Assembly: GCA_963840565.1 (NCBI GenBank)
Contig: CAWIZH010000006.1
Coordinates: 310,001-374,000, forward strand
Length of the DNA stretch: 64,000 nt
DNA from: VRUE01 sp963840565
Lineage (GTDB): Bacteria; Actinomycetota; Thermoleophilia; Solirubrobacterales; 70-9
Direction of reading: 5' to 3'
Shown: positions 26,908 to 38,414 of the stretch, one piece after another
Numbering within the stretch: position 1 is the stretch's first letter
How the letters are laid out: each line of letters begins with the position of its first letter
The notes under the pieces: generated by a model
Told to the model about the DNA's origin: nothing
Databases searched by the model: none
The model's input: the letters and a program-made list of their open reading frames with translations, nothing else
Made by a program: the position numbers and the translations under genes

Positions 26908-27649
26908 ATTGCGCCCGGTGAGCGACGAGAGCGCGGTGACGAGCTACGAGGTCGACGAGCAGGGCGTCGCGGTGCTGCGTCTGCAGCGGCCGAAGTCGCG
27001 CAACGCGATCAACACCCAGATGCTGGTCGAGATCCTCGAGCACCTCGCGGTCGCTCGCGCCGACGAGGCGGTGCGGGTGCTGGTGATCAGCTCCGCCGAC
27101 CACATGGGCCTCTCGGCCGGCGCCGACGTCAAGGAGGAGCTCGACGGCGAGGGCCACGTTCGCCGCATGCAGCTCTTCGCCGACGTCTACGACCAGATCG
27201 TCGCCTTCCCCAAGCCGACGATCGCCGCCTGTCACGGCGACGTGGTCGGCGGCGGGGCCGAGGTCGCCGTCGCCTGCGACATGCGAGTCGGCGGCTCCAA
27301 CCTGCGCATGCGCTTTCCAGGCGCCGCGCTCGGCGTCCCGGTCGGCCCGGCCCGCCTGGTCACTCTCTGCGGCCTCGCCGCCGCCAAGTACCTGCTGTTC
27401 TCCTCGCGCACGGTCGGCGCCGACGAGGCTCTGCGCCTTGGCCTGGTCAATCGCGTCGCCCCGGCGGCGGCGACCGAGGACTCGGCGCTGGAGCTGGCCA
27501 CCCAGGTCGGCGGTCACCCTCCTGAGGCGGTCGCCCAGCTGAAGCGAATGCTGCACGAGTGGGACGACATCGAGGGCCGCTCGGCCGCCGAGGGCGTCGG
27601 CCAGGTGGAGTGGCAGCGCAGCGGCCCGGGCTTGTCTTACCGCGCCTGA
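26900..27649 (+). CDS. Enoyl-CoA hydratase/isomerase (crotonase) family protein
   Basis: A 249-residue crotonase-fold protein acting on acyl-CoA esters. The oxyanion-hole segments are LSAGADVKEEL (residues about 72-82) and ACHGDVVGGGAEVAVACDM. The first catalytic glutamate of hydratases is kept (GGGAE), but the second, normally P-E, is replaced: MRFPGAALGVPVGPARL. This suggests isomerase, decarboxylase or another crotonase reaction rather than standard hydration. ATG at 26900 overlaps the end of pth; a GTG at 26921 is an alternative start. No beta-oxidation neighbours. Confidence 0.87.
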   Translation: MNRLRPVSDESAVTSYEVDEQGVAVLRLQRPKSRNAINTQMLVEILEHLAVARADEAVRVLVISSADHMGLSAGADVKEELDGEGHVRRMQLFADVYDQIVAFPKPTIAACHGDVVGGGAEVAVACDMRVGGSNLRMRFPGAALGVPVGPARLVTLCGLAAAKYLLFSSRTVGADEALRLGLVNRVAPAAATEDSALELATQVGGHPPEAVAQLKRMLHEWDDIEGRSAAEGVGQVEWQRSGPGLSYRA

Positions 27650-29476
27650 GTCGCGGCCTCGCCGACCCCGGCCGCGATCGCCATGATCGAGACCTGGGGG
27701 TTGACTCCCGGGCAGCTGGGCAGGATCGAGCCGTCCGCGACCCAGACCCCCTCGACGCCACGCAGCCGCCCTTCGGGATCGACCGGATGGCGTGCCGGAT
27801 CGGAGCCCGCGGCGGCGGTCCCGCTGGGGTGAAAGCCGGCGAGGCGGAGGCGGCGCACGTCGAGCCGCTGCATCGCCGCCTCGAGCTCGGCTTCCGAGCG
27901 CACCGCCGGGGCGCCGCCGCCCAGTTCGACGTCGCTTGCACCGGCGGCCAGCATCACCCGGGCCATCGCCCTGATCGCTGTGCCGAGCCGCTTTTCGTCG
28001 GCCTTGGCAAGGCGGTAGGAGACGAGCGGAGCGCGCGAGCCGAAGACCCGGCCCGAGGGCTCGTCGGCGATCATCGCGCCGATCATCGCCCTGTTGGCGG
28101 CGCGGTCGAGCCGGCCCAGCAGGTGGGTGCCGTAGCCGGGGGCGGAGATCGCACCCATGCCCGGCGGGCTGCCGGTGGCCTCGATCAGGACGCCGTCGGA
28201 CTCGTGCAGCTCCTCGATCCCGACGCTCTGCATGACGCCGCTCCAGGGCACGACCTTCTCCTCGAAGCCGGCGGTGATCCCGGTGGCGGGATGGATCGAG
28301 AGGTTGCGGCCAAGCCGGGGATGGCGACCGAGGCCGCTGCGGCGCAGCAGCGGCGGGGTCGGGATCGCGCCGGCGGCGACGACCACCAGTGGGGCGGAGA
28401 TCCGCACCTCGCTGCCGTCGGGGCGCCGCGCGGCAACGCCGACGGCGCGGCCGGCCTCGCTCAGCACCTCGCTTCACGTGCAGCCCGGAGACGATCCGCG
28501 CCCCGGCCTCGCAGGCCTGCGGCAGGGCGTTGAGGTGGACGCCGCCCTTGGCGTTGTTGGGGCAGCCGATCGCGCACTGGCAGGCGCCACGGCAGCCCGG
28601 TGCGTTGCGGCGCAGCGGCGCGCTCTGCCAGTCCAGCGCCGCCGCTCCCTCGAGCGCGAGTTCCCCGTTGCGGCCGAGAACCTCCATCGGAGCGGGGGCG
28701 ACGCCGATCGTCGCTTCGACGTCGGCGATCCGCGGGCCGAGCAGCTCGAGGTCGGCGAGGGCGAAGCCGTGCTCCTTGTGCCAGGAGGTGGCGACCGGAG
28801 CCGGGGGCCTGAAGCAGGTGCCCGAGTTGATCACGGTGGTGCCGCCCACGGCGCGCCCCAGTGGCAGCGCGATCGGCGGGTTACCCAGCGCCATCGTCGT
28901 GCCGCCGTCGCGGTAGATGCCGGCGAAGCGGTCGAGCGGGTGCGAGGTGCGGATCCGCTCCGCCGTCCAGCGCTCGCCCTCCTCGACGATCACGGTGTCG
29001 AGCCCGGCCCGCGCCAGCGCCCGCGCGGCGAAGGCGCCGCCGGCACCGGAGCCGATCACGATCGCGTCGCAACTCGAGGTGTCTGGCCACTCCGCCGCCG
29101 GCACGACCGTCATCTGCGGGTCGGGCCGCGAGGGCTCGTGGCGCGAGCCGACCGCCGCGATCTCGCCGGCGAAAGTATCGGCGCCGTGGGCGAGCATGAC
29201 GACCGACTTGACCGCGTCGAGCGCGGGGGAGCCGCCGAGCCGGGAGACCTGGGCAAGCAGCGCTTCGCGTTGCTGGGGAGACGCGGCTCCAATGGTGCGG
29301 CGATTGCGGGCGAGGGAGAGCGCCTCCAGGCCGATCAGCGCGGCGCCCAGTCCCACCTGCGAGCTGGCCGGCATGCGCGAGATCATCCGCCGAGCGACGC
29401 TGGCGACCCGCTCAGGGTCAGGCCCACCTGCCTCGGGCGGCAGAATCGCCGCCGCCACGTCTCCCAGCGCGGACAT
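27637..29476 (-). CDS. GMC-family FAD-dependent oxidoreductase (one frameshift)
   Basis: About 612 residues. A helical N-terminal extension (residues 1-140) precedes the FAD-binding motif AIVIGSGAGGAFAARALARAG (about 145-165) and IVEEGERW. Then GRAVGGTTVINSGTCFRPP binds the flavin, and a cysteine-rich insertion CRGACQCAIGCPNNAKGG follows, as in cholesterol-oxidase-like and alcohol-oxidase-like members. The C-terminal half, in another frame joined near 28475, has VVVAAGAIPTPPLLRRSGLG, FHPSGTAAAGSDP with the active-site histidine, VWVADGSILPSCPGVNPQV. Substrate unknown. ATG at 29476 has a TAGTAT box seven bases upstream. It overlaps the convergent crotonase gene by 13 bases. Confidence 0.88.
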
Positions 29477-29483
29477 GCTGGAG

Positions 29484-29489
29484 ATACTA
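29484..29489 (-). promoter_or_regulatory. -10 box of the GMC oxidoreductase
   Basis: TAGTAT on the minus strand, seven bases before the ATG at 29476; it overlaps the end of the upstream deacetylase gene. Confidence 0.45.
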
Positions 29490-30352
29490 GGTCCAGCTGC
29501 TCGAATCGAGCACCGCGCCGTTCCCAAAGCGCTCCGAATGGGCGCCCACGTATTCGGCGACCTCGGCGCAGCGCGCGACCCAGACCTCGTCCCCGGCTGC
29601 TGCCGTCGCGACCCGGTCGAGCAGTCCCACGAGGTTCTCATCGCCGAGCCAGTCGAGCATGAACGGGTGCAGGACGATCGCCATGTAGCCACCGGCCTCG
29701 GCCAGCCTGCCGATCTCCGCTTCGAGCCAGGCGACGAAGGCCGCGGGCTCGACCGGGTCACCCGAGCCGTTGATCTGCTCGCGCGCCGCGGCGAGCGGCG
29801 GCAGCACGCAGCTGGCGTCGAGGTGGCGCCACTCGAAGGGCAGCAGGGCGACGCCGTCCGTCGACTCCGGCTCCCGCGCCCGCCGGAGAGCAGTAGCGCA
29901 GGCCCGCCTCGCGCAGGACGCGGGTGCCGCCCTCGCCGAGCTGGCCGCCGGGCGGGCGCAGGCCGGCGATCTTCAAGGCCGAGCCGCTCGAACGCGGCGA
30001 TGCCCTGCTCGAGGTTCGCGGCCTGCTCGGCCGCGCTCAGGTCCGCCCACTGCTCGTGGCGCCAGGCGTGGTAGGCGACCTCGTGGCCGCGGCCGTCGAT
30101 CTCGCGCAGCAGGTCCGGGTAGAGCTCGGCGTTCAGCCCCTCGACGAAGAAGGTCGCGGCAATTCCCCGCTCATCGAGTTGCCCGAGAAGGCGCGGCACC
30201 ACCTCGAGCGCGGTCGCGTGGCGCCCCAGCGGTGCGTCCGCGGCGAGCGCCCCCATCTCCAGCTCCGCCGCCTCACCCAAGTTGTCGAAGGTAAGCGACA
30301 AAAAGCCGCCGACGGGCCTCAAGCGTCCGCCATATGGACGTTTCCGGCCCAT
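29487..30352 (-). CDS. Polysaccharide-deacetylase (NodB) family protein (two frameshifts)
   Basis: About 287 residues. NodB motifs: FLSLTFDNLGEA (motif 1, with N replacing the second Asp of TFDD), AATFFVEGLNAELYPDLLRE, and EVAYHAWRHEQWADL (H-x-x-x-H metal pair, motif 2). Later LRPPGGQLGE stands for motif 3 and MAIVLHPFML for the C-terminal histidine motif. Frames change near 29975 and 29885. Members deacetylate cell-wall or other glycans, but the TFDN/HAWRHE subtype is not characterised to my knowledge. No signal peptide is evident, which is unusual for a wall enzyme. The gene lies directly upstream of the GMC oxidoreductase. Confidence 0.78.
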
Positions 30353-30358
30353 CGGCGG

Positions 30359-30877
30359 CTATTCGCGCAGCGCCGGGCTCCAGCGCTCCGGGTCGAGCTC
30401 CGCCTGCTCGCGGGCCCAGCGGAAGTGGTGCTGCGCCGAGGCGAGCAGGATCGGGAAGTTGAGTAGGCCGGCGATTGCGAAGCGGCGTGCTCCTGGTCGG
30501 TTCGCAGCGGGCAGGCTTAGGGCGCTGCAGACGAGCCAGAACCAAAGCACGGCGTTGTAGGCGGGCAGCTGATCCTCGCTCAGGCCCTCGGCTTCGTCGA
30601 GCATCGGCAGGCCCTTGTGCAGCGACCAGGGCCAGGCCTTGAAGTGGACGGCGACGCCGGCGACGCCGATCCCGGCGCTGAAGGCCGTGAGGCGGCGGGC
30701 GTTCTCGCCGTCGCGGGCGGCGGCGGCGAGCATCAGCGGGAAGTAGGCGCTCCAGAGCGCGTAGGCGCCGCGGCGGCCGATGAACGGCTCGAAGACCAGC
30801 CCGACCCCGGCGCGGGTCTCGAAGGCGTTGTGGGCGAACAGGCCGAGGGCCGATCCGGCGGCAAGCAGGCGTCTCAT
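30359..30877 (-). CDS. Hypothetical membrane protein
   Basis: A 172-residue protein with about four hydrophobic segments: LLAAGSALGLFAHNAFETRA at the N-terminus, AYALWSAYFPLMLAAAARDG, GIGVAGVAVHFKAWPWS, and NAVLWFWLVCSALSLPAAN followed by FAIAGLLNFPILLASA. Conserved-looking polar residues (H16, H82, H150, H151) cluster near membrane ends. Family not recognised. Its ATG overlaps the stop of the FAH-family gene (ATGA), so it is the second gene of that operon. Confidence 0.65.
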   Translation of the reverse strand: MRRLLAAGSALGLFAHNAFETRAGVGLVFEPFIGRRGAYALWSAYFPLMLAAAARDGENARRLTAFSAGIGVAGVAVHFKAWPWSLHKGLPMLDEAEGLSEDQLPAYNAVLWFWLVCSALSLPAANRPGARRFAIAGLLNFPILLASAQHHFRWAREQAELDPERWSPALRE

Positions 30878-31803
30878 CGTCGCGCTCCGATCTCGTTGGA
30901 CAAGGTCCCGATCCCGTCGATCTCCAGCTCGACCGTCTGCCCGGGCGCGATCCAGCGGTCGAGCTCGAGCCCGCAGCAGCCGGGCATCGTCCCGGTCGAG
31001 ACGATGTCGCCGACGTCGAGGCGCTCGCCGGCCGAGGCGTGGGCGAGCATCGCGCCGACGTCATGGGCGGCGCCCGCCGTCCCGCCCTCGCACCAGACCT
31101 CGCCGTCGACCCGCACCCGCCCGGTCACCGCCTGCCAGTCGGGAAGCTCGTCGGCGCTGAGCACGTCGCAGCCGATCGAGTTGGCGAAGGTCTTCGACTT
31201 CACCGCCGGCCCGAAGACGCCGTGGCGGACCTCCTCCGCCTGCACGTCGCGGGCGCTCCAGTCGTTGAGCACGAACCAGCCGCCGATCGCCTCGCGGGCC
31301 TCTGCGGAAGTGGCATCGGCGAGCGGGCCGGCGAGCACGAAGGCGAGCTCCAGCTCGAAGTCGAGGTACGAGGTGTGCGAGGGCCAGGGCATCTCCTCGC
31401 CCTCGGCCAACATCGCCGCATGGTTGCCGAGGTAGAAGGCCGGGGTCTCGTAGAAGCTGGCCTTGGGCTTGAAGGGCGGGAAGGTCCTACCGGTGACCCG
31501 CTCGAAGCCGGCGGCGAGGCGCTGGACCGGTGGCGGGAAGAAGCGCTTGACCAGCATCCGCGCCGAGCCCTCGTAGTGCGAGGGCCAGAGGCTGAAGGCG
31601 CGCATCGAGCGCGGCGCAAATGGGAGCCCGGCGCTTGCCGGGTCGACGGCGACCCCCTGCTCGAGCTGACCGGCGACCTCGGCGCGTCCCTCGGCGCCCC
31701 TGGCAAGCAGCGACAGCATGTCGCCGGCCTGCGGCAGTGAGACCCAGCGCTCGCGCTCCGGGTCCTCGGCGATGACTCCCTCAGGTGTATTTCTCAGCTT
31801 CAG
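30874..31803 (-). CDS. Fumarylacetoacetate hydrolase (FAH) family protein
   Basis: Cleaves or hydrates beta-diketo acids; FAH-fold enzymes act in aromatic-acid breakdown. Visible: KASFYETPAFYLGNHAAMLA, DFELELAFVLAGPLA with the metal-binding E-x-E, GWFVLNDWSARDVQAEE, GPAVKSKTFANSIG, VSTGTMPGCCGLE and RWIAPGQTVELEIDGIGTL. The family's N-terminus (KLRNTPEGVIAEDPERERWV) is in frame upstream of the ATG at 31719, with CTG at 31803 as the only start after a TAA, so the longer form (309 residues) is preferred. Divergent from mfd. Confidence 0.85.
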   Translation of the reverse strand: MKLRNTPEGVIAEDPERERWVSLPQAGDMLSLLARGAEGRAEVAGQLEQGVAVDPASAGLPFAPRSMRAFSLWPSHYEGSARMLVKRFFPPPVQRLAAGFERVTGRTFPPFKPKASFYETPAFYLGNHAAMLAEGEEMPWPSHTSYLDFELELAFVLAGPLADATSAEAREAIGGWFVLNDWSARDVQAEEVRHGVFGPAVKSKTFANSIGCDVLSADELPDWQAVTGRVRVDGEVWCEGGTAGAAHDVGAMLAHASAGERLDVGDIVSTGTMPGCCGLELDRWIAPGQTVELEIDGIGTLSNEIGARR

Positions 31804-31830
31804 ACAGAACGATTATTGCCCCTGGCGGCC

Positions 31831-31931
31831 TCAGGCGGTCCAGGGGCTTGGCAGGCAAGGACGCAGGGAGCGAAGCGTGCTCTGCACGTGAGCGACCGAG
31901 GACGCAGCATGACAAGCTCCTGGACCGCCTG

Positions 31932-31932
<1 letters not shown>
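31831..31932. repeat. Inverted repeat in the mfd leader
   Basis: Arms at 31831-31850 and 31913-31932 match at 19 of 20 positions as an inverted repeat (TCAGGCGGTCCAGG-type). The 62-base spacer has two copies of GGACGCAG. The right arm ends at the mfd start codon, so in RNA the structure would place the start at the base of a long stem. Confidence 0.8.
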
Positions 31933-35321
<3,389 letters not shown>

Positions 35322-35323
35322 TT

Positions 35324-35329
35324 TATGCT
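35324..35329 (+). promoter_or_regulatory. -10 box of the foldase gene
   Basis: TATGCT, nine bases before the GTG at 35339, beginning just after the mfd stop codon. Confidence 0.45.
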
Positions 35330-35338
35330 GCCCGATCG

Positions 35339-36644
35339 GTGGCATCGACTAAGGGGCAAGGGAAGAAGTCAGCCGGGCTGCAGCGGCTAGCGCTGCTCGC
35401 CTTCGGCGCCCTCTTCATCCTCCTCTTCGTGATCTTCGCGATCGCCCAGGGGATCGGCAATCCCAGCGTGCCCTCCGGCAGCGTCGCGGTGGTCGAAGAC
35501 GCTCCCAGCGGCCTCAGCCCGGTCACCGAAGCCAAATTCCGCCATGCCCTGCTGCAGACCGCGTCTCAGGAAGGGGCCAAAGGCGTCCCCAAAGCGGGCA
35601 CGAAAAAATACGAAGAACTGAAGAAAAAAACCCTCGAAGAAGTCCTCAACTCGATTTGGGTTCAGGGTCAGGCCGCGGAAATGGGCATCTCCGTGAGCAA
35701 AAAAGAAGTCGCGGACGAACTGGCGAAACTGAAGAAACAGTCCTTCAAAACCGAACAGGAATACACGGAATTCCTCAAAAAAGCGCACTTCACGCCGGCC
35801 GACGTCAATGAACGCGTGCTGATCCAGATTCTGGCAAAGAGATCCCGGAACAGGTCACTGAAGGCGTGTCGCAGCCGAGCAAGGCGGAAATCGAAAACTA
35901 TTACGAGGCGGCGAAGGCGAGCCAATACACGACCGGCGAATCGCGCGAAATCCGCGTGATCAAGAACAAAGACAAGGCCAAGGTCGAAGAAGCAAAAGCG
36001 GCACTCGAAAAAGACGACTCGCCGAAAAGCTGGGGCGAAGTCGCCAAGAAGTACTCGACCGACACGACCAAAAGCAGCGGCGGCCTACAGGCGGGCGTGA
36101 CCGAAGGACAGCTGGCCGAACCGCTCGGCGCCGCCGTCTTCGCCGCTCCCCAGGGCGAGGTCGAAGGCCCGCTGAAGGAACCGAAGACCTACACCGTCTT
36201 CGAGGTGATGAAGGTCACCCCGGAAAAAGTCCAGTCGCTCGACGAAGCCAAATCGCAGATCAGCGCCCAGCTTGCCGAACAGCCAAACAGGAAGCGATCA
36301 GCCACTTCGTGCGCAACTTCAACGGCCGCTGGAAATCGCGAACTTTCTGCGCTTCGGGCTACCGGGAAAACGAACGCTGCAACAACTTCGAGGGCACCGG
36401 CCGGCCGGCGGAAGCAGACGAAGCCTGCTTCGAAGCGAACCCCAAAACTCCGGCCGAAGCCTGCCCAGCGCCGATCACCCAGGTCAAACCGGCGCAGCCA
36501 GGAACGATCAGCCCGCTCAATCGCGAAGGGCAGAAACTGGCCCAGCGGCCGATTCCGGCGAACCTCAAAGCGGCGGCCCCTGAAGGCGCCACCGAACTTC
36601 CGCCAGGAGTCGTCCCCGAAGGGCGAATAACTCCGGCCGGGTGA
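35339..36644 (+). CDS. Membrane-anchored peptidyl-prolyl isomerase/foldase, parvulin-SurA-like (two frameshifts)
   Basis: About 434 residues. One membrane anchor (LQRLALLAFGALFILLFVIF, about 15-38), then a SurA-type N-terminal helical domain (LEEVLNSIWVQGQAAEMGIS, VSKKEVADELAKLKKQ) and a PPIC/parvulin domain: SREIRVIKNKDKAKVEEAKA, SWGEVAKKYSTDTTKSSGG and YTVFEVMKVTPEK. The C-terminal 110 residues have four cysteines (CASGYRENERCNNFEG and two more) and a Pro-rich tail. Frames shift near 35840 and 36285. Codon use differs from neighbours: GAA and AAA dominate over GAG and AAG from about 35580 onward. It should fold exported proteins at the outer membrane face. Confidence 0.82.
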
Positions 36645-36661
36645 ATAGGATGCGCGCGTCT

Positions 36662-37958
36662 GTGAGCGCGATCCAATCCATTCACGCCCGCCAGATCCTC
36701 GACTCGCGCGGCAACCCGACGGTCGAGGTCGAAGTCGCGCTCGAGTCCGGGGCACGGGGCCTCGCGGCGGTTCCCTCAGGTGCCTCGACCGGCGAGTTCG
36801 AGGCGGTCGAGCTGCGCGACGGTGGCGACGCCTGGGCGGGCAAGGGCGTCTCCGGCGCCGTCAACAACGTCAACGGCGAGATCGCCGCTGCTTTGAAGGG
36901 CGCCGATGCCGAGGACCAGGCTGGGCTCGACGCGAAGATGATCGAGCTCGACGGCACGCCGAACAAGGGCAGGCTCGGCGCCAACGCGATCCTCGGCGTC
37001 TCGCTGGCGTCGGCCAAGGCATCCTCGATGCTGGCCGGCGAACCGCTCTTCCGCTACCTGGCAAAGCTCTACGGCGGCGCCGAGCCAAGCGTGCTGCCGG
37101 TGCCGATGATGAACGTGCTCAACGGCGGCGCCCACGCCGACAACTCGGTCGACTTCCAGGAGTTCATGGTCGTGCCGGCCGGCGCGGCCAGCTTCTCCGA
37201 GTGCCTGCGGGTTGGGACCGAGGTCTTCCACGCACTGAAGAAGAGCCTCGCCGCCGCCGGCCACTCGACGGCGGGTCGGCGACGAGGGCGGCTTCGCTCC
37301 CAACCTCGAGTCCAACGAGGCGGCTCTGCAGGCGGTGCTCGCCGGGGTCGAAGCGGCTGGCTACGAGCCTGGCAACGACGTCTTCATCGCTCTCGACCCG
37401 GCGACCAGCGAGGTCTTCGAGGACGGCGCCTACGTGCTCGAGCACGAGGGCCGCTCGCTCTCGCCCGAGCAGATGGCCGCCTACTGGGAGGACGCCTGCT
37501 CGCGCTACCCGATCCTCTCGATCGAGGACGGCATGGACGAGGAGGACTGGGACGGCTGGAAGCTGCTGACCGAGAAGCTCGGCGAGCGCGTCCAACTGGT
37601 CGGCGACGATCTCTTCGTCACCAACCCCGAGCGCCTGCGCCGCGGCATCGAGCTCGGCGTCGGCAACTCGATCCTGGTCAAGGTCAACCAGATCGGCACC
37701 CTGAGCGAGACCCTGGAGGCGATCCGGATCGCCTCCGACGCCGGCTACACGGCGGTGATCTCGCACCGCTCGGGTGAGACCGAGGACACGACGATCGCCG
37801 ATCTGGCCGTTGCCACCGGCGCCGGCCAGATCAAGACCGGCGCGCCGTCGCGCTCGGATCGCGTCGCCAAGTACAACCGCTTGCTGCGGATCGAGGAGGA
37901 ATTGGGCTCCGCAGCCGAATTCCCCGGCTTGCAGGCGTTCCACCAACGGTCCGTTTAG
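36662..37958 (+). CDS. eno: Enolase (one frameshift)
   Basis: Converts 2-phosphoglycerate to phosphoenolpyruvate. Motifs: IHARQILDSRGNPTVEVEV, VPSGASTGEFEAVELRDGG, LGVSLASAKASS, PVPMMNVLNGGAHADNSVDF, then VGDEGGFAPNLESN after a shift near 37270, SIEDGMDEEDWDGWKLLTE, VGDDLFVTNP, NSILVKVNQIGTLSETLEA, and the signature region VISHRSGETEDTTIADLAVA with GQIKTGAPSRSDR. About 431 residues. GTG at 36662 gives the family-typical N-terminus; in-frame GTG 36641 and ATG 36650 would add seven or four residues. Confidence 0.94.
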
Positions 37959-37994
37959 TGAAGGAATGCGGGGCTCGGCCTCGTAGGTCCGGAC

Positions 37995-38393
37995 ATGGCA
38001 GCACGCGCCCACGCGGGGAAACGCACCGCCGGCGGGGCAAAACGCCGTCCCGCGCCGCGCAAATCCACCGCCAGGCGCAAACCGGCGGCGCGGCGCAAAC
38101 CGGCCGCCCGCAGCGGCGCCAGCCGCATCCACTGGGATCGCGTCGGCCGCGTCGCCCTGACCCTGGTCCTCTTCTTCGTCGCCTACTCGTACCTCAACCC
38201 GGTGATCGACTTCGTCAAGACCTACACGGCGACGACGGCCGCCAGGGTCAAGCTGCACGAAGCCCAGCACGAAAACACCCGCCTGCACTGGCGGGTCCAG
38301 CACGCCGACGACCCGATCGTCCTCGATGCCAAGGCCCGGGCCCAGGGCATGGTCGCCCCGGAAGAGACGCCGATCGTCGTTCGCGGCCTGTAG
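37995..38393 (+). CDS. FtsB/DivIC-like septum formation protein
   Basis: A 132-residue bitopic membrane protein. A very basic N-terminus (A/R/K repeats such as RKSTARRKPAARRKPAARSG, residues 19-41), one membrane segment (VALTLVLFFVAYSYLNPVI), then a short coiled coil (YTATTAARVKLHEAQHENTR) and a terminal motif DPIVLDAKARAQGMVAPEE, which matches the conserved end of DivIC/FtsB. Located directly after eno, its standard place in actinobacteria. It would join FtsL and FtsQ in the divisome. Confidence 0.85.
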   Translation: MAARAHAGKRTAGGAKRRPAPRKSTARRKPAARRKPAARSGASRIHWDRVGRVALTLVLFFVAYSYLNPVIDFVKTYTATTAARVKLHEAQHENTRLHWRVQHADDPIVLDAKARAQGMVAPEETPIVVRGL

Positions 38394-38414
38394 TTCCCCT
38401 TGCCGGGGTGCCCG

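Noticed and set aside
26804..30352. 1182-codon minus-strand frame spanning several genes
   Set aside because: It joins the real deacetylase N-terminus and GMC N-terminal half to out-of-frame sequence only because of indels; downstream it runs antisense to the crotonase gene.
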